From Dyella_B jejuensis (GTDB taxonomy: Bacteria > Pseudomonadota > Gammaproteobacteria > Xanthomonadales > Rhodanobacteraceae), in the NCBI RefSeq assembly GCF_044904675.1, contig NZ_JADIKJ010000003.1, forward strand, positions 62,001 through 126,000: 64,000 nucleotides of DNA, given 5' to 3'. The notes under the pieces were generated by a model. It was not told the origin of the DNA and ran no database searches. It worked only from the letters and a program-made list of their open reading frames with translations. Of the stretch, positions 42,903 through 51,628 are shown in pieces; within the stretch, counting starts at the first letter, position 1, and every line of letters starts with the position of its first letter. A program made the position numbers and the translations under genes.

Positions 42903-43796
42903 TTACGCATCCGCATTGCTGGCAAAACCTTCGCGCGTGCCGCGGTTGAATACGCGGTCCTTGTCGAGCACCTCGGCGGCGGCATGCGCGGAAGCCTGCT
43001 TGAGGCTGGCATAGAGCGGCGTGAAATCCGGCCGCGTCGCCTCGAACAGCTGCTCGAAGCTGTCGATCACGAAATAGGTCTGCTGGTAAGTATCGATGCG
43101 GTAGCGCGTGTTCATCACGCGCTCCAGACCAAAGCCAATGCGATTGGGCGCGGGTGAATCCAGGCAGTAGATCGACTCGCCTTTCGAACTGACGATGCCT
43201 GCGCCGTAAATGCGCAGGCCTTCATCGGTGTTGATCAGGCCGAATTCCACCGTATACCAGTACAGCCGCGTCAGGTTCATCAACGCTTCGGGGCCGATGC
43301 CGAAGGCTTTCATGCCGCCACGGCCATAGGCCTGCATGTAGTCGGCGAAGATCGGGTTGAGCAGCAACGGCACGTGGCCGAACAGATCGTGGAACAGGTC
43401 GGGTTCGCTCAGGTAATCCAGCTGGTCGGGTTTGCGGATCCACCAGCTCACCGGGAAGCGGCGGTTAGCCAGGTGATCGAAGAACACCTCGTCCGGCAGC
43501 AGGCCCTCGACCGCGACCAGTTCCCAGCCGGTGGCCTTGCCGAGCACCTGGTTGAGGTCGCTGAACTTGGGAATGCCGCCGTCGCCCAAGCCGAACCGTT
43601 CCACGCCGGCCAGGAATTCCCTGCATGCGCGCCCGGGCAACAGTTCGCGCTGGCGCTTGTACAGCGTGTCCCACACCTCATGATCGGTACGGCTGTAGTC
43701 GGACCACGGTTGCTCCACCACGCCGGTGGCATAGACCGGCACGTAGCCGCGATCGGTCTGCTGGTGTTCGATCTTGCGTGGCGTGTTGGTATCCAT
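42903..43796 (-). CDS. phhA: Phenylalanine 4-monooxygenase
   Basis: I use the ATG at 43796 (297 residues, MDTNTPRKIEHQQTDRGYVP). The iron-binding HDLFGHVPLL (two His) and the Glu ligand in YWYTVEFGL are seen, along with FGIGPEALMNLTRLY and the pterin-site FSDLNQVL. It converts phenylalanine to tyrosine with tetrahydropterin and O2. The divergent Lrp-type gene suggests amino-acid-responsive control. An in-frame upstream Met at residue -5 is possible. Confidence 0.95.
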   Translation of the reverse strand: MDTNTPRKIEHQQTDRGYVPVYATGVVEQPWSDYSRTDHEVWDTLYKRQRELLPGRACREFLAGVERFGLGDGGIPKFSDLNQVLGKATGWELVAVEGLLPDEVFFDHLANRRFPVSWWIRKPDQLDYLSEPDLFHDLFGHVPLLLNPIFADYMQAYGRGGMKAFGIGPEALMNLTRLYWYTVEFGLINTDEGLRIYGAGIVSSKGESIYCLDSPAPNRIGFGLERVMNTRYRIDTYQQTYFVIDSFEQLFEATRPDFTPLYASLKQASAHAAAEVLDKDRVFNRGTREGFASNADA

Positions 43797-43904
43797 CGAT
43801 GGCTCCGGCATTGCGCATGACGCCCAACGAAGGGCGATCACAACAGAATAGGGTCTTTGCCCCGCAAAGAGCTTGCTTTATTGCGTGAAAAACCTGGGCA
43901 AGTG

Positions 43905-43923
43905 CAATATTCGTGCGATATTG
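43905..43923. promoter_or_regulatory. Palindromic operator candidate between phhA and lrp
   Basis: CAATAT-n7-ATATTG, a perfect 19-bp dyad, sits 24 bp upstream of the lrp-type start and 108 bp from phhA. Lrp/AsnC regulators bind AT-rich dyads near their own promoters, so it is a good candidate site for autoregulation and for control of phhA. Confidence 0.65.
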
Positions 43924-43947
43924 GCGCAAACTACCGAGGTATCGTGC

Positions 43948-44424
43948 ATGGCCGAGCTGGATCGTACCGACCTGCGTATGCTTGCCGTGCTGCAGGGCGA
44001 AGGGCGCATTACCAATGCCGAACTGGCCGAGCGGGTGAACCTGTCGCCGTCCGCCTGCCTGCGCCGCCTGCAGCGGCTGGAAAGCGAAGGCATCCTCACC
44101 GGCTATAGCGCGCAGGTCGATCCGGAAGCGGTGGGCTTGGGCCTGCAGGCGTTCGTGCGCGTGCAGCTGAGCAAGCACGAGAGCGAGGCGATCGAGCGCT
44201 TCGTGGCGCAACTGAACGGATGGGACGAGGTGGTGGCTTGCTATGCGCTTACCGGCGACATGGACTACCTGATGCACATTTATGTCGCAGACTTGCAGCA
44301 TTTCTCGCGCTTCCTGCTGGACCGGTTGCTCAACGCCTCGGGCGTGGCCGACGTGAACTCCAGCTTCGTGCTGCGCACCGTCAAGCGCTCGGCGGCCTTG
44401 CCCTTGTCGCAGCTGGAACGATGA
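43948..44424 (+). CDS. Lrp/AsnC-family transcriptional regulator
   Basis: The ATG at 43948 gives 158 residues starting MAELDRTDLRMLAVLQGEGR. The N-terminal HTH (ITNAELAERVNLSPSACLRRLQRLESEG) and the RAM ligand-binding domain (AFVRVQLSKHESEAIERFVAQLNGWDEVVACYALTGDMDYLMHIYVADL) are clear. The longer open frame upstream would overlap the operator and is rejected. Divergent from phhA, which it probably regulates in response to phenylalanine or another amino acid (inference). Confidence 0.92.
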   Translation: MAELDRTDLRMLAVLQGEGRITNAELAERVNLSPSACLRRLQRLESEGILTGYSAQVDPEAVGLGLQAFVRVQLSKHESEAIERFVAQLNGWDEVVACYALTGDMDYLMHIYVADLQHFSRFLLDRLLNASGVADVNSSFVLRTVKRSAALPLSQLER

Positions 44425-44577
44425 AAAGGTCCGGATGCCGAGGACAGGGCGGCAAGTTCTTGCAGCCCTTGCAAGCCGCGCGGCGTCTGCCAAAGATCGT
44501 ATGCCGACAAATGCGGGACGCCGCCGCGCGGACGGACTGCCGACTCGCGCCTGATTAACGTTAAACTAACTGCACTG

Positions 44578-45378
44578 ATGAGTATCGAAGCCGTTTCTCC
44601 CCCGGACCGCGACCTGCTACGCCCGCTACGTTACCTGTGGCGGGTGCCATGGTTGCTCGTACATATCGTGCTCGGCATCATGCTGTGCGGGTTCGTCCTT
44701 ACCTGGAACCGCCACGTGGTGATGAAGAACGGGCGCGAGCCGTTCACCCACCGCATGATCCGCGCCTGGTCCACCGGGCTGATGCGCATCTTCGGGTTGC
44801 GCTCGGTGCGGATCGGGCAGCCGCTGCCCGACGCGGCGCTGTTCGTCGCCAATCACACCTCGTGGATCGACATCGAGCTGCTGCATAGCCAGCGCGCCGC
44901 CTGCTTCGTGGCCAAGGCGGAAATCGCCAGCTGGCCGCTGGTCGGATGGCTGGCGGCCAGCGGCGGCACGATTTTCCACCGCCGCGGCAGTAACCACTCG
45001 CTCGCCGCAGTGATGCAGGTCATGGTGGAACGGCTGCGCGAAGGCCGTTCAGTGGCAGTGTTTCCGGAAGGCGGCACCGGCCACGACGGCGTGCTCAAGG
45101 TTTTCCATGCGCGCATCTTCCAGGCCGCGCTGGATGCCCAGGTGCCGGTGCAACCGGTGGCGTTGCGTTTCGCTCGCGACGGCAAGCGGCTGATCGATGC
45201 GGGCTTTCGCCAGCACGAGAATTTCATGCAGAACTTCTTGCGCATGCTGGGCGGCGCGCCGATGGATGCCGAGGTGCACTTCCTGGAACCGGTGCCGACC
45301 CATGCGGATGGTCGCCGCCGCATGGCCGACCTGGCACGTGAACGCATTGCCGCGGCGCTTGAGGACAAACCTGCATGA
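44578..45378 (+). CDS. plsC: 1-acyl-sn-glycerol-3-phosphate acyltransferase
   Basis: The 266-residue membrane protein has an N-terminal hydrophobic helix (about 22-42) and the acyltransferase motifs NHTSWIDIE (block I, NHx4D), FHRRGSN (block II) and FPEGGTG (block III), followed by PVQPVALRF. It transfers an acyl chain to lysophosphatidic acid in phospholipid synthesis. It overlaps the start of the hydrolase gene by 4 bp (ATGA), so both are translated together. A small palindrome TTAACGTTAA lies 14 bp upstream. Confidence 0.9.
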   Translation: MSIEAVSPPDRDLLRPLRYLWRVPWLLVHIVLGIMLCGFVLTWNRHVVMKNGREPFTHRMIRAWSTGLMRIFGLRSVRIGQPLPDAALFVANHTSWIDIELLHSQRAACFVAKAEIASWPLVGWLAASGGTIFHRRGSNHSLAAVMQVMVERLREGRSVAVFPEGGTGHDGVLKVFHARIFQAALDAQVPVQPVALRFARDGKRLIDAGFRQHENFMQNFLRMLGGAPMDAEVHFLEPVPTHADGRRRMADLARERIAAALEDKPA

Positions 45379-46376
45379 CCTTGCCGCAAGGACGCGACTT
45401 CCGCCCGCCCTGGCCGCTGACCAGCGGTCATATCCAAACCATGCTTTCCTCCAGCGGCCTACGGCGCAAGCTGCTTCCGGCGCATGCCTACCGCGTGCTG
45501 GAAGGCGCCGAGACGGTCATGGTGGATGGCGGTGACGGCGTGCGATTGACTGGTGCCTTCACCGCGCAGCAAGGCCGTCCTTCCGCGCGCGGCCTGGCCG
45601 TGCTCTTCCATGGCTGGGAAGGCAGCGTCGATTCTACCTACGTGCTGCAGACGGGAAGCCGCCTGCTGGCCGAGGGCTGGGATGTCTTCCGGCTCAATTT
45701 TCGCGATCACGGCGACAGCCATGCGCTGAATGAAGCACTGTTCCATTCTTGCCGCATCGACGAAGTCGTAAACGCGGTGGACGATATTGCGCGGCGCTGG
45801 CCGTCGCGCGCGATGGCGCTGGCGGGATTCTCGCTCGGCGGCAATTTCGCGCTGCGCGTCGCGATGCAGGCGCCCGCGCGAGGCATTCCACTTCATTACG
45901 CGCTGGCGGTCTGTCCGATCATCGATCCCGGCGAGGGCCTGTTCTCGCTGGAAGAAACGGCGCCATGGTTTTACCAGGCGTACTTCATGAATAAATGGCG
46001 GCGCTCGTTGCGCGCCAAGCAGGCCGCGTTCCCGCATCGCGAATATTTCGAATTGCAGGAACTGAAGCAAAGTCTGCGCGGCCTGACCGAAGCGCTGGTG
46101 CTGCGCCACACCGACTTCGGTTCGCTGGAGGCCTATCTGGATGGCTATTCGGTAGCCGGGCGCACACTGATGGGCATGCAGATTCCCGCCAGCATCCTCA
46201 CCGCCCGCGACGATCCGGTCATCCCGGTGGACGCTTTCGAGAAATTGGACCTGCCCGCCAACGTCGAGCTGGATATCGCCAGCTACGGCGGCCACTGTGG
46301 CTTCATCCGCGGCTGGGACATGACCAGTTTCTGCGACGACTACATCGCGGCTCGCTTCAACGCGATGGCAGGTTGA
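45375..46376 (+). CDS. Alpha/beta hydrolase, YheT-like
   Basis: The 333-residue protein has the HGWEGSVDSTYVL oxyanion-type strand, NFRDHGDSHALNE, nucleophile elbow GFSLGGNFALR (about 151-161), and late DDPVIPV and GGHCGF segments with the Asp and His. This matches the YheT/EMB8 family of alpha/beta hydrolases of unsettled substrate. It is co-translated with plsC, hinting at lipid metabolism. The 187 bp after it (46377-46563) contain no gene that I can support. Confidence 0.88.
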   Translation: MTLPQGRDFRPPWPLTSGHIQTMLSSSGLRRKLLPAHAYRVLEGAETVMVDGGDGVRLTGAFTAQQGRPSARGLAVLFHGWEGSVDSTYVLQTGSRLLAEGWDVFRLNFRDHGDSHALNEALFHSCRIDEVVNAVDDIARRWPSRAMALAGFSLGGNFALRVAMQAPARGIPLHYALAVCPIIDPGEGLFSLEETAPWFYQAYFMNKWRRSLRAKQAAFPHREYFELQELKQSLRGLTEALVLRHTDFGSLEAYLDGYSVAGRTLMGMQIPASILTARDDPVIPVDAFEKLDLPANVELDIASYGGHCGFIRGWDMTSFCDDYIAARFNAMAG

Positions 46377-46563
46377 ACTCGCGGCGCGGGCGGCCGGGAA
46401 CAGAGCAGGGCATCGGTACAATCCCCAGAGCATCGAGCCATCGCCGAGTCGAGGCCGCGTATGCCGTGCTGAAGGAACGGCGAAGAGGCAAGGGCGGCGT
46501 CTGCTGGCAACGCGATGCTCTTCGATGGCGGCGGCAATACGAAAGGTTGCGGTCCGTCCTTGC

Positions 46564-48042
46564 TCAATCGGCCGGCACGCAGCGCCCGTTTGCCCACGCG
46601 CGCAAGGTCGCCACTTGTTCGTGCATCAATACCGATAACGGCCTGGTCGCCTGCAGTGCATGGAGCAGGATCGCCTGGTCCAGCGCGCGGCCATCGCCGG
46701 CCGCATCGTAAAGCGCGCTGACCACGGCCTGCTCGATTTCCGCGCCCGAAAAACCATCGCTGGCTTCGGTCAGTGCGTGGAGATCGAACGATTCCACGTC
46801 CAGCTTGCGCCGCTTCAGATGCATGGCAAAGATGGCCGCGCGCACCTCGTCCCTGGGCAGGTCCACAAAAAAGATTTCGTCGAACCGTCCTTTGCGCAAC
46901 AGTTCGGCCGGTAATTCGTCGACGGCGTTGGCCGTGGCGACCACGAACACCTTGGCCTTGCGTTCGGCCATCCAGGTCAGCAAATAGCCGAGTACGCGGC
47001 GGGACACGCCGCCATCATCGCCGCCGCCGGCCAGGCCTTTCTCGATCTCGTCGATCCACAGCACGCACGGCGCCAGCACTTCGCAGCTGGTCAGCGCTTC
47101 ACGCAGGTTCCTTTCTGTCTCGCCCTGGTACTTGTCGTACAACGCGCCGAAATCCAGTCGTATCAGCGGCACGCCGAAGCCGCCGGCGATGGCCTTGGAC
47201 GCCAGGCTCTTGCCGCAACCCTGCACACCGAGCAACAGCACGCCCTTGGGCGGATCGAGCGCCGGCGTAGGGCTGGGATCGAGGAATACCGCGCGGCGTC
47301 GCTGCACCCAGTCGCGCACATGGCTTATGCCGGCCACGTCGGAAAAGCTGGCTGTCGCATATTCGTAATGCAACAGGCCGGAGCGATTGAGCAAGTCAAA
47401 TTTGGCCTGCATCAATTCAGGCAGGTCGTGCGCGTTGAGCGCGCCATCGTTGTAGATCAACTTGCGCACGATGCGGCGCGCATCCGGCGCGGTCAGTCCC
47501 AGCAGGTTGCGGACGATGGTGCGCGCCGCATCGTTATCCACTTCAAGCGGACGATTGTTCTCGCGCTGCCACGCCACCGCCTCGCCGCGCATGATGCCGG
47601 CGAGTTCCTTGACATCGGGCAATGCCAGCGACACGCGCGTGGCCAGGGCATCGAGCTCCTGCGGCAACTCCACTTTTGCACCGACCAGCACCAGCGTATG
47701 CGCGGCCGAACGCTGGCGCTGCACGATCTCGCGCATTTGCCGCAGGGTCATCGCGTATTGCAAGCATGCTTGAAAATCGAATAGCAGATAGATGCCGCGC
47801 TGCTCCGTTTCGCGGATCGCAGTAAGCGTGGCGGTAGCATCGGGGGCGACCGGCTGGTCGCGTGGACCGTTGAAATCAAGGCGTTCCAGCCCTTCCGTAA
47901 GCGTCCAGCGCCAAAGCGGATAGAGCGCCTGGGCGATGACATGGCGAAAGCATTCGATGACGCGCTGCTCGTCGACTGTCTCGATCACCAGCAAAGGTGT
48001 TGCCGCACGCACCAGCGTGCTCAGATCATCCAGTTGGCTCAT
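46564..48042 (-). CDS. Ycf46-like AAA+ ATPase
   Basis: The ATG at 48042 gives 492 residues starting MSQLDDLSTLVRAATPLLV. An N-terminal degenerate ATPase-like domain (1-230) precedes the AAA core: Walker A LLLGVQGCGKSLAS (near 265), Walker B VLWIDEIEKG, sensor FVVATANAVDELPAELLRKGRFDE with the arginine finger region. The Ycf46 family is conserved in plastids and bacteria without a firmly known role. It stands alone, diverging from the PEBP gene. Confidence 0.87.
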   Translation of the reverse strand: MSQLDDLSTLVRAATPLLVIETVDEQRVIECFRHVIAQALYPLWRWTLTEGLERLDFNGPRDQPVAPDATATLTAIRETEQRGIYLLFDFQACLQYAMTLRQMREIVQRQRSAAHTLVLVGAKVELPQELDALATRVSLALPDVKELAGIMRGEAVAWQRENNRPLEVDNDAARTIVRNLLGLTAPDARRIVRKLIYNDGALNAHDLPELMQAKFDLLNRSGLLHYEYATASFSDVAGISHVRDWVQRRRAVFLDPSPTPALDPPKGVLLLGVQGCGKSLASKAIAGGFGVPLIRLDFGALYDKYQGETERNLREALTSCEVLAPCVLWIDEIEKGLAGGGDDGGVSRRVLGYLLTWMAERKAKVFVVATANAVDELPAELLRKGRFDEIFFVDLPRDEVRAAIFAMHLKRRKLDVESFDLHALTEASDGFSGAEIEQAVVSALYDAAGDGRALDQAILLHALQATRPLSVLMHEQVATLRAWANGRCVPAD

Positions 48043-48218
48043 GCATGTCCTCCGCCAGCCGGCTACGTTACCAGAGCCTGTCACGGCCGGATCATCGCCG
48101 GCACGCTATGCTCGACGGAAGCCGCCGCCTGCCACGCACTGACGGGCGGACGCTGGCTTGTACCGGCGCGTGCCGGCCCCCAATTGATGCACTTTCCTGG
48201 CGCACGGAGACTTATCCC

Positions 48219-48842
48219 ATGCAGTTACGCAGCGACAACTTCCAGCACGGCAAGCCGATTCCGCCGACGTTCGCGTTCGGCAAACCCGGCCAGCCGATGG
48301 CGCTGTCGGATAACCACAGCCCGCATCTGGCCTGGAAAGATGCGCCGGCCGGTACGCGCTCTTTCGTGCTTACCTGCATCGACAACGATGTGCCCAGCAA
48401 GCCCGACGACGTCAACAAGGAGGGCCGCGTGGTGCCAGCCGATCTGCCGCGCGTGGAATTCGTGCACTGGCTGATGGCGAACATTCCGCCCGAATGCGGC
48501 GAGCTGGCCGAAGGCGCCTGCAGCGACGAGATAACGCCGCGCGGGAAAAAGCAGCCATTCGGACCACCGGGCAGCGTGCAAGGCGTCAACAGCTACACCG
48601 ATTGGTTCGCCGGCGACATACAGATGGAAGGCACGTACCTCGGCTACGACGGCCCGTGCCCGCCATGGAACGATTCGCTGGTGCATCACTACCATTTCTG
48701 TATCTATGCGCTCGACACGGCGATCCTTTCGCTGCAACCAGGGTTCTCGCTCCAAGAGCTGCGCGAAGCCATGAAAGGCCATGTGCTGGCCGAAGCCGGG
48801 CTCACTGGCACCTATAGCCTCAATGCCAACGTGCCGGCATGA
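48219..48842 (+). CDS. YbhB/YbcL-family phosphatidylethanolamine-binding protein
   Basis: The ATG at 48219 gives 207 residues starting MQLRSDNFQHGKPIPPTFAF. Typical blocks are NHSPHLAWKDAPAGTRSFVLTCIDND, FVHWLMANIP and GYDGPCPPWNDSLVHHYHFCIYALD, including the DxDxP-like and GpCPP-H pocket residues. The Cys, His and Asp cluster forms the anion pocket; bacterial members have proposed roles as inhibitors or in signal transduction, unproven here. Confidence 0.92.
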   Translation: MQLRSDNFQHGKPIPPTFAFGKPGQPMALSDNHSPHLAWKDAPAGTRSFVLTCIDNDVPSKPDDVNKEGRVVPADLPRVEFVHWLMANIPPECGELAEGACSDEITPRGKKQPFGPPGSVQGVNSYTDWFAGDIQMEGTYLGYDGPCPPWNDSLVHHYHFCIYALDTAILSLQPGFSLQELREAMKGHVLAEAGLTGTYSLNANVPA

Positions 48843-48976
48843 AGTGGTGCCGCGACGACGCGGACGTGAAATGTGAGTCGCGATGATCCTTCTTCACGCT
48901 GAGACGGCGCTGCATGTGGCACATGGAATACAGGGGCGTGCAGCAGGACGTCCCCCGGTTCAGGAGGAGCGTCGTC

Positions 48977-49132
48977 ATGCTGCATTACGCCCTGGTATTC
49001 CTAGTCATCGCGGTTATTGCCGCGCTGCTCGGCTTCACCGGCATCGCCGGTACCGCTGCGTGGATCGCCAAGGTGTTATTCGTGCTGTTCCTGATCCTGG
49101 CAGTGATTGCGTTCTTTCGGCGAGCCAGCTGA
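48977..49132 (+). CDS. DUF1328 small membrane protein
   Basis: The 51-residue product begins MLHYALVFLVIAVIAALLGFTGIAGTAAW and is almost entirely two membrane helices, matching the DUF1328 (YtjA) family. AGGAGG lies about 10 bases upstream. Such genes are often stress-induced. It starts a rightward run of small envelope proteins ending with the AI-2E transporter. Confidence 0.88.
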   Translation: MLHYALVFLVIAVIAALLGFTGIAGTAAWIAKVLFVLFLILAVIAFFRRAS

Positions 49133-49202
49133 ACGGCGCGGTGACGGTTCAGCCAGCAGAGCGGCAAACCGCTAGAGTGAAGACTTGCAATCGGAGAACA
49201 TC

Positions 49203-49577
49203 ATGAACAAAGAAGTCCAGGCCCAGGAAAATGGCGTGCAGAACGATATCCACGGGCGTATCGATCAAGGTGCCGAGCGCGTCAAACAGGCCACCTCCGA
49301 CGCAGTGGCCACCAGCAAGGAAAAATTCGAGCGCGCAGCCGACCACGTCGAAGAGCGCGTGCATCACGCCACCGACAAAGCGGCCCATGCCGCCAATCGC
49401 GCCACGGATAAAGTATCGGAAGCCACCGAACGCGGTCGCGCCGCCTATGACCAGGCCAGGGATCGCGCCGATGAGTGGCTGGATGAAGTACGCGAATATG
49501 TGCGCGAGAAGCCGGTACAGGCCGTGGGTATTGCGCTCGGTGCAGGCTGGTTGCTTGGCCGCATCCTTCGGCGCTGA
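49203..49577 (+). CDS. ElaB/DUF883-like membrane-anchored helical protein
   Basis: The ATG at 49203 gives 124 residues: a long polar amphipathic helix with heptad-like repeats (KQATSDAVATSKEKFERAADHVEERVHHATDKAA) and a C-terminal membrane anchor (GIALGAGWLLGRILRR), typical of ElaB/YqjD, which tether ribosomes or coat the inner membrane under stress. Function here is inferred from layout. It is 70 bp after the DUF1328 gene. Confidence 0.82.
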   Translation: MNKEVQAQENGVQNDIHGRIDQGAERVKQATSDAVATSKEKFERAADHVEERVHHATDKAAHAANRATDKVSEATERGRAAYDQARDRADEWLDEVREYVREKPVQAVGIALGAGWLLGRILRR

Positions 49578-49609
49578 TCCTTTTCACATCTTGAGCACGG
49601 GAGCGGGCG

Positions 49610-50074
49610 ATGCATGATGCCGTGCGCGATAACGAAGCGGCCGGGCCATCCGAGCCGGCCAGCCATCCGAAGCCAGGAGGCGTGTTCGATGAACTCGGGC
49701 AACTGGCGCGTGCGGTGCGCAACCTGTTCGGGGCCCAATTGCATTTGCTGGCCGCCGAGTTGGGATTGGCGCGCAGCGCGGTGTCCTGGATGCTGGCCGC
49801 GGGCCTCGCGGCCACGATCGCCGGCGTCGGGCTGGGCCTGACCCTCCTGGGATTGATCGGCCTGCTGCTGGCCAAATGGCTGCATTCGTGGATCCTCGCC
49901 TTCGCGGTGCTGGCGGCCCTGGAGGCGCTTTCCCTGCTCGGCGCGATCATATTGTTCCGCCGCTGCATGCACTGGATGAGTCTGCCCGCCACCCGCCAGG
50001 AGTGGCGGGCGATCGTGCGCGATACGATGCGCAAAGCCGAGCAGGACGTAAACCGCGGCGAGGGGGAGGGTTGA
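49610..50074 (+). CDS. Holin-like YqjE-type membrane protein
   Basis: The 154-residue protein has two hydrophobic segments (about 60-95 and 98-118) after a polar N-terminus with GGVFDELGQLARAVRNLFGAQLHLLAAEL, matching the YqjE/phage holin superfamily III pattern. In E. coli yqjE sits beside the ElaB-like yqjD, the same pairing as here. It ends 1 bp before the next gene. Confidence 0.83.
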   Translation: MHDAVRDNEAAGPSEPASHPKPGGVFDELGQLARAVRNLFGAQLHLLAAELGLARSAVSWMLAAGLAATIAGVGLGLTLLGLIGLLLAKWLHSWILAFAVLAALEALSLLGAIILFRRCMHWMSLPATRQEWRAIVRDTMRKAEQDVNRGEGEG

Positions 50075-50075
50075 G

Positions 50076-50384
50076 GTGAGCTTATTCAAGCAGCTGGAAA
50101 AAGTTCGCAAGGCGCGCGCGCGCGTCGCCATGCATCGCAGCGACATGGCCGCGCCGGCCGCTGCATTGCTCGAACGCGGCCATCGGCACCCGCTGGCCAC
50201 CGTCGCCACCGCGGCAGGCGCGGGCTTTGCGCTCGGCAGCCTTGGCGTCGGGCCGTTGCGTGTGCCTGGCCTGGCGTCGGCGCTCACTACCGGGCTTGCG
50301 GAAATCGTGGCGCACGGCACCCGCCTGATCGCCGAACTGGGCATGGACGACAGCGGCAACGACAGCGACAACAGCGATACATGA
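50076..50384 (+). CDS. Small membrane-associated protein of the YqjD/E-like run
   Basis: A GTG at 50076 opens 102 residues: a basic N-terminus (SLFKQLEKVRKARARVAMHRSD) and a glycine/alanine-rich hydrophobic centre (VATAAGAGFALGSLGVGPL), with an acidic Ser/Asn/Asp-rich tail. It is similar in layout to YqjK-type proteins but the match is weak. The stop overlaps the ATG of the following transporter gene. Confidence 0.7.
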   Translation: MSLFKQLEKVRKARARVAMHRSDMAAPAAALLERGHRHPLATVATAAGAGFALGSLGVGPLRVPGLASALTTGLAEIVAHGTRLIAELGMDDSGNDSDNSDT

Positions 50385-51562
50385 GCGCCATCGAACCCGC
50401 GGTGTTGCCGGGCAACGCGCTGGCGGAAGGCACACCCGTGCCGCGAGGGAACGCGGCGGCGCCCCCTTCGGCGACGATCAGCAAGGAAGTGAAGCAGGCC
50501 ACACGTGGCGTATACCGGCTGCGCGGCCACATGCGCGCGATACGCATGACGCTCAACGCATTGCTGATCCTGGCCCTGCTCTATACCGTCACCTTGGTCA
50601 AGGCCTTGGTGATTCCTCTGGTGCTGGCCGCGTTTATCGGGCTGGCCTTGAATCCCATCGTATCGCGCGCCAAGCGCCACCACATTCCACGTTGGCTAGG
50701 TGCCAGCGTGCTGATGACTACGTTGCTTGCCGGCATCGGCGCGGGCATCGCCCTGCTTGCCCAGCCGGCGCTCATCTGGCTGCACAGCGCGCCGTCGCAG
50801 ATCCGCAGCTTCATTCCCAAGCTCGAACATTTCACCCGCCCGCTCGAGGCGGCAGGGCGGGCGACCCAGACCCTGGTGAACGGCCATCCGGCACGGCTGG
50901 ACAACGCGCAGAACCCCGGCGACGTCGCGATCAGCGCGTGGGATGTACTGGCGAACGCCCCGAAAGCGCTGGCGGCGGTGCTTACCGTATTGCTGCTGGT
51001 GTTCTTCTTCCTGATCTACGGCGACTTGATCCTGCGCCGGCTGGTGGAGATTGCGCCGAACTTCGGCTACAAGCGCCACGCGGTAAGCATCGTGCGCGGC
51101 ATCCAGACCGAGGTATCGCGCTACATCCTCACCACGGTGGTAATCAACGCGACCCTCGGCGCGATCACGGCCGGCATGCTGTACCTGCTGCATATGCCCG
51201 ATCCGCTGCTGTGGGGCACGATCGCCATGTTCGCCAATTTCATTCCCTATGTCGGCGCGATCGTCACCACCACCACGTTGCTGTTCGTTGGGCTGATCCA
51301 TTTTGAAGCGCTGCCGCAAGCGCTGTTGCCGGCGTTCTGCTTCGCCTGCGTCACAGCGGTCGAAGGCAACCTGATCACGCCGATGATCCTCGGGCGGCGC
51401 ATGCGCGTCAGCCCCATCGCAATCCTCATCTGGCTGCTGATCTGGGGCTGGCTATGGGGCGTTCCCGGTGCGCTGCTGGCGGTGCCGATGCTGACCAGCA
51501 CCAAGCTCATCGCCGAACGGGTGCGCGGCTGGGAATGGTTTGCGCGAATGGTGCAGCGTTAG
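50381..51562 (+). CDS. AI-2E family transporter (PerM-like)
   Basis: The 393-residue protein is a polytopic membrane protein of the AI-2E/PerM family: hydrophobic clusters near 50-80, 95-120, a long central segment (FFFLIYGDLILRRLVEIAPNFGYKRHA) and a C-terminal block with LITPMILGRRMRVSPIAILIWLLIWGWLWGVPGALLAVPML, the family hallmark. Members exchange solutes or autoinducer; some are Na+/H+ antiporters. It ends the stress-type run begun at 48977. Confidence 0.9.
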   Translation: MSAIEPAVLPGNALAEGTPVPRGNAAAPPSATISKEVKQATRGVYRLRGHMRAIRMTLNALLILALLYTVTLVKALVIPLVLAAFIGLALNPIVSRAKRHHIPRWLGASVLMTTLLAGIGAGIALLAQPALIWLHSAPSQIRSFIPKLEHFTRPLEAAGRATQTLVNGHPARLDNAQNPGDVAISAWDVLANAPKALAAVLTVLLLVFFFLIYGDLILRRLVEIAPNFGYKRHAVSIVRGIQTEVSRYILTTVVINATLGAITAGMLYLLHMPDPLLWGTIAMFANFIPYVGAIVTTTTLLFVGLIHFEALPQALLPAFCFACVTAVEGNLITPMILGRRMRVSPIAILIWLLIWGWLWGVPGALLAVPMLTSTKLIAERVRGWEWFARMVQR

Positions 51563-51576
51563 CGTTGCCATTTGGC

Positions 51577-51603
51577 CGTCCTTCCGGCTAGGCCGGAAGG
51601 ACG
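51577..51603. terminator. Bidirectional terminator between convergent genes
   Basis: A perfect 12-bp stem CGTCCTTCCGGC / GCCGGAAGGACG with a TAG loop lies between the AI-2E transporter (ends 51562) and the outer-membrane gene ending at 51629. Confidence 0.8.
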
Positions 51604-51628
51604 ACACGTTCCCGATACGATTGTCGTA

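Noticed and set aside
44555..44564. TTAACGTTAA palindrome before plsC
   Set aside because: Too short and AT-simple to assign to a regulator.
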